From a virus, in the IMG/VR virus record IMGVR_UViG_3300031707_000018, positions 1-57,588 of that record: a stretch of DNA of 57,588 nucleotides; one strand, given 5' to 3'. The translations under genes were made by a program, and so were the position numbers. The number at the start of each line of letters is the position of its first letter. Position 1 is the stretch's first letter. Shown here piece by piece: positions 51,397-57,574 of this stretch. Under the pieces are notes generated by a model. The model was not told the origin of the DNA. It saw only the letters and a program-made list of their open reading frames with translations, and made no database searches.

Positions 51397-52302
51397 CTAC
51401 TTCTCCTCTTCCTTCTTCCACTCGGAAGCCAGCCGCTTGGCCTTGACCATGAGCTTCTCTCGGCCCCTGTCCTCCCGGGCCTTCTGCTCGTTCCAGAGGT
51501 CCTCGTCGACGATCTCCTCGATGTGCTTCTCGACCAGGTTCACGAGGAATTCGGGAGGCAGTGCGTCGAGTTCCCACGACTGGTCTCCGTACTTCCGTTC
51601 GTAGCCGGCGAACCGGACATCGGTGACCTTGGCCGGGTTGGGAGGAGGCTGCAGCTCATCTACCTGGTCCATGGTGAGGGCAATGCGCTTCAGCTCCACG
51701 TGGTCGTCGAAGATGCCGAGCCTGTTGGCTATGTCCCGACTCATGTCGATCCCGGAAGGGTCGTGGTCGCCAAGGTGAAGGATCACGATGTCCTGCCCCT
51801 CGTCCTCGGCCCACTTGATGTGCCTCTGGGCGTCTCGCCACAGCTCGGACTGGGAGACGTACCCGCGGCAGCTCAAGTATGGCACGTCCCACTTCTGGCA
51901 GGGCCCGGCGATGACGTCGACTAAGGCGTCCTTCTCGATCCAGACCTCCACCCGCGTCTTCTGATCCTTCCACTTGTCGACGGCGAACTGGCTGGCGGCT
52001 GAGATCAGGATGTCGGCCGGTGAGTTCCAGTGGGGAGAGATCCGGCAGTGCCTCGTGCGATCGCAGATGGCGTCCCAGGGGATGACGCCGGCAAGGCGCC
52101 CGTCAGAGATGATCCCTCCCAGCCTCTTGTAGTTCCGCTCGTTGTTGGCCAGCCAACCGCGCGCTACGAACTGGTAGTACAGCTGCCGCAACGTCAGGTC
52201 GAAGCCCTTCGCGGCATACTCACCCATGATCTCCAGGGCCTGCTTGAGCACGGCCTTGGAGTCGGCGCGGAACTTCACCCATGTGTACTGTTGAACGTGC
52301 AT
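51397..52302 (-). CDS. Topo mini-A: Spo11/TopoVI-A-like protein
   Basis: 301 residues, ATG at 52302. LTLRQLYYQFVARGW (Tyr42/Tyr43) matches the catalytic-tyrosine helix of the 5Y-CAP domain in Spo11 and topoisomerase VI subunit A. A Toprim domain follows with VEVWIEKDAL (Glu123) and HLGDHDPSG (Asp179, Asp181), which bind Mg ions. It is shorter than TopoVI-A (~350-390), and no B subunit ATPase is visible nearby, which fits the stand-alone Topo mini-A group. It could cut or relax DNA during replication or packaging. The Arg/Lys-rich C-terminal helix is an extra feature. Confidence 0.8.
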   Translation of the reverse strand: MHVQQYTWVKFRADSKAVLKQALEIMGEYAAKGFDLTLRQLYYQFVARGWLANNERNYKRLGGIISDGRLAGVIPWDAICDRTRHCRISPHWNSPADILISAASQFAVDKWKDQKTRVEVWIEKDALVDVIAGPCQKWDVPYLSCRGYVSQSELWRDAQRHIKWAEDEGQDIVILHLGDHDPSGIDMSRDIANRLGIFDDHVELKRIALTMDQVDELQPPPNPAKVTDVRFAGYERKYGDQSWELDALPPEFLVNLVEKHIEEIVDEDLWNEQKAREDRGREKLMVKAKRLASEWKKEEEK

Positions 52303-52304
52303 GG

Positions 52305-52943
52305 CTACTCCAGAATCCTCACCGTGTTCAGCAGGATGTTCAGCAGCTGGTCGGAGATCTTGAACCTCTCCTGGTTGATCTTGATGCTCTTCACGAGGTC
52401 CCCGTCCTTGTGCCGTTCGCCCGCGGCCTTCCAGTCGCAGAGCATCTCGACAAGATCAATCAGGTGCATCCCGTCGATCCCGTTGCTGAAGTGCTCTGGG
52501 TGGTGCCTGTTGTTGTAGTAGTGGTGGTCCAGCGCCGGCTTCATGGCGGCCAGGAAGGCCTTGTACTTCGGACTCCCGTACGTGGCCCCCGCCAGCTTCG
52601 GCGTGAACTCGTCGAAGACCGCCAGCTCAGGGTCCTCGAACTTGGACTGGTCATGACTCAGGCCACGATCATTGAGGGCGTGGGCCATCTCAGTCAACAG
52701 CATCATCACCCGGCGGTGGTGCTTCGCTGTATCCTCAAGACTCGGGTGCTCAACGACTGGATGTTCCAGCCGCCTCATCGCTTCCACCTTCTCGGTGTAG
52801 ATGGCTGCTATCTCGCAGATCTCACCCTCTACAACGGATGGGTAGAGAGTGCCAACCATGCCGTTCATGTGAGCCCGACGATCGGCAATCTCGTCGAGGA
52901 GCTCTATGGGCGTGAGGTCTATCCACTGAGACTTGTTCTTCAT
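52305..52943 (-). CDS. DUF5662-like protein
   Basis: 212 residues from the ATG at 52943, with AAGGAG seven bases upstream. His/Asp-rich core: RGLSHDQSKFEDPE, then ALDHHYYNNRHHPEHF, then MHLIDLVEMLCDWKA and a late INQERFKISDQL. This combination is the DUF5662 pattern, widespread in phages and of unknown function, with histidines and aspartates placed like a metal-dependent hydrolase. The gene ends two bases before the Topo mini-A start. Confidence 0.7.
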   Translation of the reverse strand: MKNKSQWIDLTPIELLDEIADRRAHMNGMVGTLYPSVVEGEICEIAAIYTEKVEAMRRLEHPVVEHPSLEDTAKHHRRVMMLLTEMAHALNDRGLSHDQSKFEDPELAVFDEFTPKLAGATYGSPKYKAFLAAMKPALDHHYYNNRHHPEHFSNGIDGMHLIDLVEMLCDWKAAGERHKDGDLVKSIKINQERFKISDQLLNILLNTVRILE

Positions 52944-52955
52944 CACCTAACTCCT

Positions 52956-53081
52956 TCACGCCTGTATCCCAAGATGGTGGGCCCTCTTCTTCGGGTTCTT
53001 GGTCCCCTCCCGGTGGGACTTTGCCTGCTTGGCCTTCCGGCGGTCCCTACGGTTCTGACGTTGCTTGCTGCTCGTCTTCAC
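52956..53081 (-). CDS. Candidate small basic protein (41 aa)
   Basis: GTG at 53081 inside the end of the 85-residue zinc gene; TGA at 52956. The peptide is very rich in Lys and Arg (RQNRRDRRKAKQAK, then GTKNPKKRAHH). Third positions are mostly G/C, as in real genes here. A weak GGGTGG stands before the start. It may be a nucleic-acid-binding peptide. It is short, so it may also be chance. Confidence 0.35.
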   Translation of the reverse strand: MKTSSKQRQNRRDRRKAKQAKSHREGTKNPKKRAHHLGIQA

Positions 53082-53304
53082 ACGTCCACCCGACCAGTCT
53101 GACATAGTCGTGGAACCCGCACCGGTAAGGACACACCAGACTCGGGCTCACCGACCCGTCGGCCGCGATCCTATGCAAGCTCAGCGACATCCACTTCCCG
53201 CACTTCGGACAGGACACCAGCGCCACGATCCTAATCGGGTACGGCCCCTTACCGGATTCCCACTGGCCGGGAAGGTCCAAGGAACCGTGCACCAGCTCAA
53301 GCAT
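53047..53304 (-). CDS. Small zinc-finger protein
   Basis: 85 residues, ATG at 53304, three bases after the upstream stop. Two Cys pairs (SCPKCGKW and VCPYRCGF) 20-25 residues apart, with an SLSLHRIAADGS segment between, indicate a zinc ribbon. Encoded just downstream of the second accessory tail-tube paralogue. Function unknown. Confidence 0.55.
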   Translation of the reverse strand: MLELVHGSLDLPGQWESGKGPYPIRIVALVSCPKCGKWMSLSLHRIAADGSVSPSLVCPYRCGFHDYVRLVGWTCEDEQQATSEP

Positions 53305-53307
53305 CGG

Positions 53308-54108
53308 CTACTTAGACTCCGGCTTGGCCTCAGTCTTCGCCTTCTCGACCGCGGCCTTCCAACGGAGCTCCCAGCCCTCGTCGACAGCATATCTTCGTTC
53401 GTTAGGGAACAGAACCTTGGCCGCGAGGTCGGTAAGCCGACGCCCCAACGTGTCACCCCACGACACTCCCTGGCCCGGCATCCATCCCGTCCACATGTAA
53501 GCGTCGTAGGTCAGGTTCTCGTCGATCGCGATGTCGTCAATCGAGATGCCCGACCCGTACTCCTGGATGACGACGTTCGAGAGGGTGGCCCACCACGCGT
53601 GGCCATACTCGTTGATCGCTTGCAGGATGATCGCGTCGAACTTGTCCCCGTGCCGGATCTCCGACTTCTCGAGCAGCAGGTTGATCAAGCTGCCCTGCAC
53701 GGTGCCGTCGCGCTGAACCTGCACCGACACGCCCTGAAGCGACCCTGCCTGCTTGATCTGCCCGTCGGCCAGCAGGAAGGCCTGCACGTCGACTCCGGAG
53801 AAGGAGAAGTAGACGTTGCCGGGATCGTGCTTGAACTTGAGGTTGGCGATGTCCAAGGCGGCGGGGAAGCACTCCGCCAGCTTCAGCTTCACCGGGTCCG
53901 CGGATCCGAGCCGGTACACAAGCGGGTGCCCCAAGTTGAATTCCGCGTCGCGCTTCAGGTTGATCATGGCAGTGAGCGCCTCCCCCATACGGCGCGCTTT
54001 GCCACCATCGCCGGGCCCGTCACTCGGTCCTACCGTATCGAGCATCACGCTCATTGCGTCGGCCAGTTTGCCGACCGCCGACCACAAGGAATTCCAGTCG
54101 TACTTCAT
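53308..54108 (-). CDS. Tail-tube paralogue with N- and C-terminal extensions
   Basis: 266 residues, ATG at 54108 behind AAAGGAG. Residues ~95-205 follow the tube protein step by step: FSFSGVDVQAFL, LQGVSVQVQRDG, VQGSLINLLLE, AINEYGHAWWATLSNVVI and YGSGISIDDIAIDENLTY. An N-terminal helical part (~90 residues) and a Lys/Glu-rich C-terminal helix (KAAVEKAKTEAKPESK) are added. The gene stands more than 30 kb from the tail cassette. Second-copy tube proteins may make alternative tube layers or tips; this one could instead have a non-virion role. Confidence 0.65.
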   Translation of the reverse strand: MKYDWNSLWSAVGKLADAMSVMLDTVGPSDGPGDGGKARRMGEALTAMINLKRDAEFNLGHPLVYRLGSADPVKLKLAECFPAALDIANLKFKHDPGNVYFSFSGVDVQAFLLADGQIKQAGSLQGVSVQVQRDGTVQGSLINLLLEKSEIRHGDKFDAIILQAINEYGHAWWATLSNVVIQEYGSGISIDDIAIDENLTYDAYMWTGWMPGQGVSWGDTLGRRLTDLAAKVLFPNERRYAVDEGWELRWKAAVEKAKTEAKPESK

Positions 54109-54126
54109 GTCGATCTCCTTTACGTC

Positions 54127-54561
54127 TCACCCCACCAGCACGAGGAAGCACGGATGGTCCGGCCTCACCAGCTTCGCCGTGAACTCCTCGATGATGCCCA
54201 TGTCCCAATCGGTGTATTGCGAGGCTTCATCGACGAACACGGCGTCGAAGTCGTTCCCGTCCAGCTTGCACTCCACCAACTCTTGGTAGGTTCCCACCTT
54301 GCCAACGGGGTTATGCCAGCAAGCCGGCGATCGGTCCTTGTACGCCAGAACCACCAGGGGGTTCTTGAACATGCCCCGCAGATTCACGATCGCCGTGGTG
54401 TGGCCGGCCTGACGATGGCTCTTCAGCGCCACGGTCCCATACTCCATCAGCCAAGCCCCCGGCCTGTCGTTCTGGATTTGCTCGACGCCGAGCGGCTGCT
54501 TGCTCATCCAGATCGTGTCCTCTAGCAGCTGCTTCAGGATCTTCTCGATCAACCAGTCCAT
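54127..54561 (-). CDS. Single-domain P-loop-like protein
   Basis: 144 residues, ATG at 54561 sharing one base with the previous TGA. RQAGHTTAI (residues 50-58) sits where a terminase-type Walker A (RQ-x-GKT) would be, with His for the usual Lys. FDAVFVDEAS (105-114) looks like a Walker B. The protein is about half an ATPase. Similar stand-alone P-loop-like proteins occur in myophages near accessory genes. ATP binding without normal hydrolysis, or no nucleotide binding at all, are both possible. Confidence 0.5.
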   Translation of the reverse strand: MDWLIEKILKQLLEDTIWMSKQPLGVEQIQNDRPGAWLMEYGTVALKSHRQAGHTTAIVNLRGMFKNPLVVLAYKDRSPACWHNPVGKVGTYQELVECKLDGNDFDAVFVDEASQYTDWDMGIIEEFTAKLVRPDHPCFLVLVG

Positions 54562-55007
54562 CACATCACCACCATGCTGTAGCACATGAGCTCGTTCTTC
54601 CCGAACTTCTCGTCCACCGTCGGGATCTCGTTCAGGGGGAACCAGAGCCTCACGGCCTTGCCCACGGTCTCGAGTTTGATCTCCACTCCCGGAACCAACG
54701 TCGTGCCTCCAGGCGTCAGGTTCGCCTCAATGGTGTGGATGGCTTGCAGCCCCACGGACCGGAGGGCCTGGAGCTTGACCCTCAGCTCCGTCCTCCGCCA
54801 CGGGTTGAACAGCTCAACCACGAAGACGAGGTGGTATCCGTCGAGACTAACGTGGACCACCCCCGGTCTGTTCAACCCCATGCTCAGCGGAGCGCCCATC
54901 AGGGTCCCGCCGAAGGGATTGTTCACGGCCAGCTGGCCCGTGCGTTCGTACCCGACGGGTTCCAACCCCGTCTCCGGTGGCTTGAACTGTTTGTTGCCGC
55001 CCATCAT
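54561..55007 (-). CDS. Protein of unknown function behind an extended -10 promoter
   Basis: 148 residues. The start is the ATG at 55007 (MMGGNKQFK) with GAGG eight bases upstream; upstream extension of the frame would read through the promoter and is not coding. Strand-rich, with LDGYHLVFVVELFNPWRR, GLQAIHTIEANLTPGG and VGKAVRLWFPLNEIP. No family recognised. It is the first gene transcribed from the promoter at 55033-55060. Confidence 0.5.
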   Translation of the reverse strand: MMGGNKQFKPPETGLEPVGYERTGQLAVNNPFGGTLMGAPLSMGLNRPGVVHVSLDGYHLVFVVELFNPWRRTELRVKLQALRSVGLQAIHTIEANLTPGGTTLVPGVEIKLETVGKAVRLWFPLNEIPTVDEKFGKNELMCYSMVVM

Positions 55008-55032
55008 TGTCCTTGCCTCACTCAACAATACC

Positions 55033-55060
55033 ATTATAGCAACCAATACCAGCAAGGCAA
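55033..55060 (-). promoter_or_regulatory. Strong sigma70-type promoter with extended -10
   Basis: On the minus strand TTGCCT (55060-55055), a 16-nt spacer and TATAAT (55038-55033), preceded by TGC as an extended -10. It lies in a 94-nt AT-richer gap between the zinc membrane gene and the 148-residue gene, with a start predicted near 55026. It is the clearest promoter in the window and probably drives the leftward accessory genes. Confidence 0.65.
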
Positions 55061-55101
55061 GTATAATTCCGGGAGAATCCGGAGAGGCGTGCAAATAGTT
55101 C

Positions 55102-55338
55102 CTACCTGCGTTCCCACCGGTACTTGCGCTTGGGAGGCTTGAGCTTGAGGCTGCAGAAGGGGCAGAAGATCTCACTTCCGTACACGACCCGGGACAGCCC
55201 GTCACCCTCCGGGCACTTGACCTTGATACCGTTCCCCGTGTCATAGACTTCGTGGCCCCCGCCGAACAAGTAGCTCGAGACCACGATCATGGCCAGGAAG
55301 ATCATGAGCAGAACCAAGGCCGCTATGATCCATTCCAT
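55102..55338 (-). CDS. Membrane-anchored zinc-ribbon protein
   Basis: 78 residues, ATG at 55338, three bases after the methyltransferase stop. One N-terminal membrane helix (MEWIIAALVLLMIFLAMIVV), then Cys41, and Cys59-x2-Cys62 in IFCPFCSLKL, and a basic end (KPPKRKYRWERR). The cysteines may bind zinc on the cytoplasmic face. A longer frame overlapping the methyltransferase gene is a shadow. Function unknown. Confidence 0.55.
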   Translation of the reverse strand: MEWIIAALVLLMIFLAMIVVSSYLFGGGHEVYDTGNGIKVKCPEGDGLSRVVYGSEIFCPFCSLKLKPPKRKYRWERR

Positions 55339-55340
55339 GG

Positions 55341-55913
55341 TCAGAGCCTCCAAAGGCCCTGGAACCTGCGCCACTGCGGCTCCTCGATCTTCTCCAGCGG
55401 CTCCCCGAGGTTGAACGGCGGGGCCATGAGGTTGACGGGCCGGAACTGCCCCGCGAGGATGTCGATGTTCTTGACGGTCGGGTCGGAGGTGCTCAACAGG
55501 AGGGGCGCCGCCTGCTTGAACAGCTTCAGGGCCTCGAGCGCCAGGGCATGGGGCAGGTGGATCAGCACGTCCTTGCAGATGATCAGGTCCGCCGGCGGCA
55601 TGACCTCGCTGGTGATGTCCAGCTCGTTGACGCTCCGGACGCCGGCCTTCATCGTCCCCAGCCGCGCGGCCTCCGTACCAGACAGCCCGCGGAGATCGAA
55701 TCCACGGTACTCGATCCCAGCCAGATTCAGGCCGGAGATCCAGTTGAGGTCCCCGCACCCCGCATCGTTCACCACCCGGATCTTCCACTTCTCCAGCAGC
55801 CGCGGCAAAGCCACCCTCAGCTGACGAGTACCCTCCAGCGTGCTCCCGGGCCCGCTCCGGGTCTCCTTGCTGCTTCCCCACGACAGGCTCTGGAAGACGC
55901 TCTTCAGGTCCAT
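55341..55913 (-). CDS. SAM-dependent methyltransferase
   Basis: 190 residues from the ATG at 55913, which has AGGAGG three bases upstream; an ATG at 55940 is possible. VVNDAGCGDLNWISGL is motif I for S-adenosylmethionine, IEYRGFDLRG is motif II with the acidic Asp, and ADLIICKDVLIHLP the post-motif that follows the central strand in class I enzymes. The target cannot be told: the fold is that of small-molecule, protein or nucleic-acid methylases. No DPPY-type DNA methylase motif is seen. It is the first leftward gene next to the non-coding region. Confidence 0.75.
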   Translation of the reverse strand: MDLKSVFQSLSWGSSKETRSGPGSTLEGTRQLRVALPRLLEKWKIRVVNDAGCGDLNWISGLNLAGIEYRGFDLRGLSGTEAARLGTMKAGVRSVNELDITSEVMPPADLIICKDVLIHLPHALALEALKLFKQAAPLLLSTSDPTVKNIDILAGQFRPVNLMAPPFNLGEPLEKIEEPQWRRFQGLWRL

Positions 55914-56093
55914 CCGCCGCCTCCTAATATACCTTCTCATTCTACACCTATGTCATAGCCAGAACCAGATTCCCTCCCTCCTAAAACACGTAGCCTAGCA
56001 GACCCACCACTTGAGCTGGTTCCAGCTGAGCTGGCCAGCTGGAGAGGGTCCTAATGGAGGTTCCAAACGCCGCATATATTCTGGGTCCCGTGT

Positions 56094-56114
56094 TGATTAT
56101 TGGTTAGATAATCA
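56094..56114. promoter_or_regulatory. Operator-like inverted repeat
   Basis: TGATTAT, seven bases, ATAATCA: a perfect 7-bp inverted repeat in an AT-rich part of the non-coding region. It is spaced like a repressor dimer site, but could also be the first helix of the structured RNA. No good promoter was found next to it. Confidence 0.35.
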
Positions 56115-56230
56115 GCAAGTGTTCCACGGTACCGGGGTAGCCAAGTGGAATGCGTTGAGCCTCATGGTCAATAGACCAAGCAGCTAATGCTGCATCATAG
56201 GCTATCAACGCATCGAGCTAGCTATCTCAG

Positions 56231-56245
56231 TACATGGTGCATGTA
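56231..56245. repeat. TACATG inverted repeat
   Basis: TACATG, GTG, CATGTA: a perfect 6-bp inverted repeat with a 3-nt spacer inside the non-coding region. It fits a hairpin of the structured RNA or a small protein-binding site. Confidence 0.35.
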
Positions 56246-56704
56246 GCTGGTTAGCTGAACAGTGATCAATGCTCAACCGTATGCAGCTGGCTCTCCACGC
56301 TGGCTGACAGCATAGCTTGGCTACGCCTATGCTTAGCTGGATGTTGAGCAGTAGTGTGAGCACCTATCCTCCATAGTGCCTCAACAGCACTGATGGTGTG
56401 AGCTAACAGTTAGCTGAGCTGATGTGAGCAGCACTGAGATCAGCTAGCTGTGTGCATGAGGATCAGCCGTGACCAGTAGGCGTTGATCACTGGGTATCGT
56501 AGTGAGTGATAGCCAATACTCACTGAGTCAGCTGTTGACTCAGCTGCTATTAGCTGGCGTTCAAGCACAGCCAGTGAACTAGCAGCTGAATGGGTAGCAG
56601 CACTACCAGTTGGGTGGAGCAGCTGGACACTCTGCCTGTAGCGTAGGAGGACAGGCCCCTGCTTGGGTAGCTCTCACATCGAGCGTCAGCTCATGAGCTA
56701 GGGT

Positions 56705-56765
56705 TATACCCAAACATACTCAGTTACAACATACCCAGGGTCAACATACCCCTGGGTGCATACCC
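56705..56765 (+). repeat. CATACCC iteron-like repeats
   Basis: CATACYC copies at 56715, 56730, 56745 and 56759, spaced 15, 15 and 14 bases apart, with a related TATACCC at 56705. Spacing above one helical turn and a nearby hairpin (56733-56757) are iteron-like. The repeats overlap the end of the candidate RNA, so RNA structure is another explanation. Confidence 0.45.
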
Positions 56766-56818
56766 CATGTTGGACATGCTGCATGCAGCTTAGCTGGGTT
56801 CGATTCCCAGCTGGGGTA
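56761..56818 (+). ncRNA. tRNA-like element with T-arm
   Basis: TACCCCA (56761-56767) pairs with TGGGGTA (56812-56818) like an acceptor stem. Inside lie short hairpins ATGT/ACAT and GCTG/CAGC, then CTGGG-TTCGATT-CCCAG, a textbook T-arm. At 58 nt it is too short for a tRNA: there is no normal D-arm and no 17-nt anticodon arm, and CCA is not encoded. It looks like a tRNA mimic or a tRNA remnant at the 3' end of the structured region. Confidence 0.45.
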
Positions 56819-56850
56819 GCAGCTCAATAGTGAGCATAGGAGATCATGCC

Positions 56851-57318
56851 ATGTCGAAGACCACGAAGGTTCAGCTCGAGGCTCAGAACATGGAACTGGT
56901 GGAGGAGAACAAGCGGCTCCGGGAGGCCATGACGGAGGCCACGGTGGTGGAGCACCGGACCTACCAGCTCATGTTCGCTCGGGGCACCAGCAAGCAGTCC
57001 CGGAACACCATTGCCAATGTGGCAGTGGCGCTCTCCAGGGACGGCAAAGTCGGGATCACTGGGATCATAGCTTCCGTGATCTACGACCCCGAGTCCAAGA
57101 AGGCAGAGATCAAGCCCCTCAACCGGGATGGCTACAACTTCTTCGGGTTCGGAGATGCGGTTGCGGCTCAGAAGCTGGCGGACTACGTCTTGTTCCTGGC
57201 GGACATGGATCAGATCCCGGACGTGTACCCGATCAAGTTCCACGGCAAGGTGACCAAGCCCAAGGTTGCAACGCCCAAGGTCAAGGCCCAGTCCCAGATC
57301 CAGCTCGCGCTCTGCTAG
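56851..57318 (+). CDS. First rightward gene, coiled-coil protein
   Basis: 155 residues, ATG at 56851 with AGGAG eight bases upstream; an in-frame GTG at 56830 is less likely. The first ~35 residues are a charged coiled coil (VQLEAQNMELVEENKRLRE). The core (KVGITGIIASVIYDPESK, then GYNFFGFGDAVAAQKLAD) is a small alpha/beta domain, with a basic Pro/Lys tail. No family recognised. It opens the plus-strand transcription unit beyond the structured region. Confidence 0.6.
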   Translation: MSKTTKVQLEAQNMELVEENKRLREAMTEATVVEHRTYQLMFARGTSKQSRNTIANVAVALSRDGKVGITGIIASVIYDPESKKAEIKPLNRDGYNFFGFGDAVAAQKLADYVLFLADMDQIPDVYPIKFHGKVTKPKVATPKVKAQSQIQLALC

Positions 57319-57328
57319 GACTACTACT

Positions 57329-57352
57329 CTGCCTTCTCCCTTGAGAGGGCAG
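57329..57352 (+). terminator. Hairpin after the first rightward gene
   Basis: Ten-pair stem (CTGCCTTCTC with GAGAGGGCAG, one G-U) and a CCTT tetraloop, 10 nt after the stop codon. No U-run follows, so it may be a weak terminator or a 3'-end stabiliser. Confidence 0.45.
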
Positions 57353-57359
57353 GGATAGC

Positions 57360-57376
57360 AGCCCTACTTCGGGGCT
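57360..57376 (+). other. Second small hairpin in the same gap
   Basis: AGCCC/GGGCT stem with a 7-nt loop, 20 nt before the next start codon. It may affect translation of the zinc gene that follows. Confidence 0.35.
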
Positions 57377-57396
57377 AGCAGATTGGGGGATTGCCC

Positions 57397-57564
57397 ATGC
57401 CCAAGTTCGTGGTTCTCGAAGACCTCAATCCTGAGGCGCGGATTCGCTGCTACTCCTGTGGGTGGGAGTTCTACGTTGACCTTGTCGGAGAGGTCAACAT
57501 GGTCCGGTCCAAGAATGGGGAGCTCAAGGAGAAGTGCCCCAAGTGTGGAGAGATCGAGGAGTAA
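57397..57564 (+). CDS. Small zinc-ribbon protein
   Basis: 55 residues, ATG at 57397, TAA at 57562-57564. Two Cys pairs (CYSCGW and CPKCGE) 27-29 residues apart make a zinc ribbon. The N-terminus is MPKFVVLEDLNPEARI. No strong Shine-Dalgarno lies before the start. One of several tiny zinc proteins in this phage. Confidence 0.55.
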   Translation: MPKFVVLEDLNPEARIRCYSCGWEFYVDLVGEVNMVRSKNGELKEKCPKCGEIEE

Positions 57565-57574
57565 GGAGGTTGCC

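Larger units (their letters stand above)
55990..56825 (+). ncRNA. Candidate giant structured RNA (GOLLD/ROOL-like)
   Basis: The only gap over 300 nt. No gene with a ribosome site or sensible codon use is seen on either strand. By hand I find more than twelve perfect stems in order, among them TTCCAC/GTGGAA (56122/56145), a multibranch unit closed by TGCGTTG/CAACGCA (56151-56212), AGCATAG/CTATGCT (56309/56327), TGTTGAG/CTCAACA (56342/56380), AGCTGAT/ATCAGCT (56417/56439), CTGAGTCA/TGACTCAG (56523/56536), CAGCTGCTA/TAGCAGCTG (56541/56580), GCCTGT/ACAGGC (56634/56651) and ACCCAGGG/CCCTGGGT (56733/56750). A T-arm near the end points to the plus strand. Size, dense helices and the tRNA-like end suggest a GOLLD/ROOL-type RNA. 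A DNA-level role is the alternative. Confidence 0.5.

Noticed and set aside
55102-55881. A 259-codon minus-strand frame across the methyltransferase
   Set aside because: Only its last 78 codons look real (membrane zinc protein). The rest is a shadow of the methyltransferase gene.
56122-56212. A tRNA starting at the GGGGTAGCCAAGTGG segment
   Set aside because: The D-stem would have only two pairs, no matching acceptor strand or T-arm follows at the right distance, and the segment folds better as a hairpin plus a multibranch unit.
56705-56765. A CRISPR array from the CATACCC repeats
   Set aside because: The repeats are 7-8 nt with 15-nt periodicity, far too short for CRISPR repeats and spacers, and no cas gene is present.
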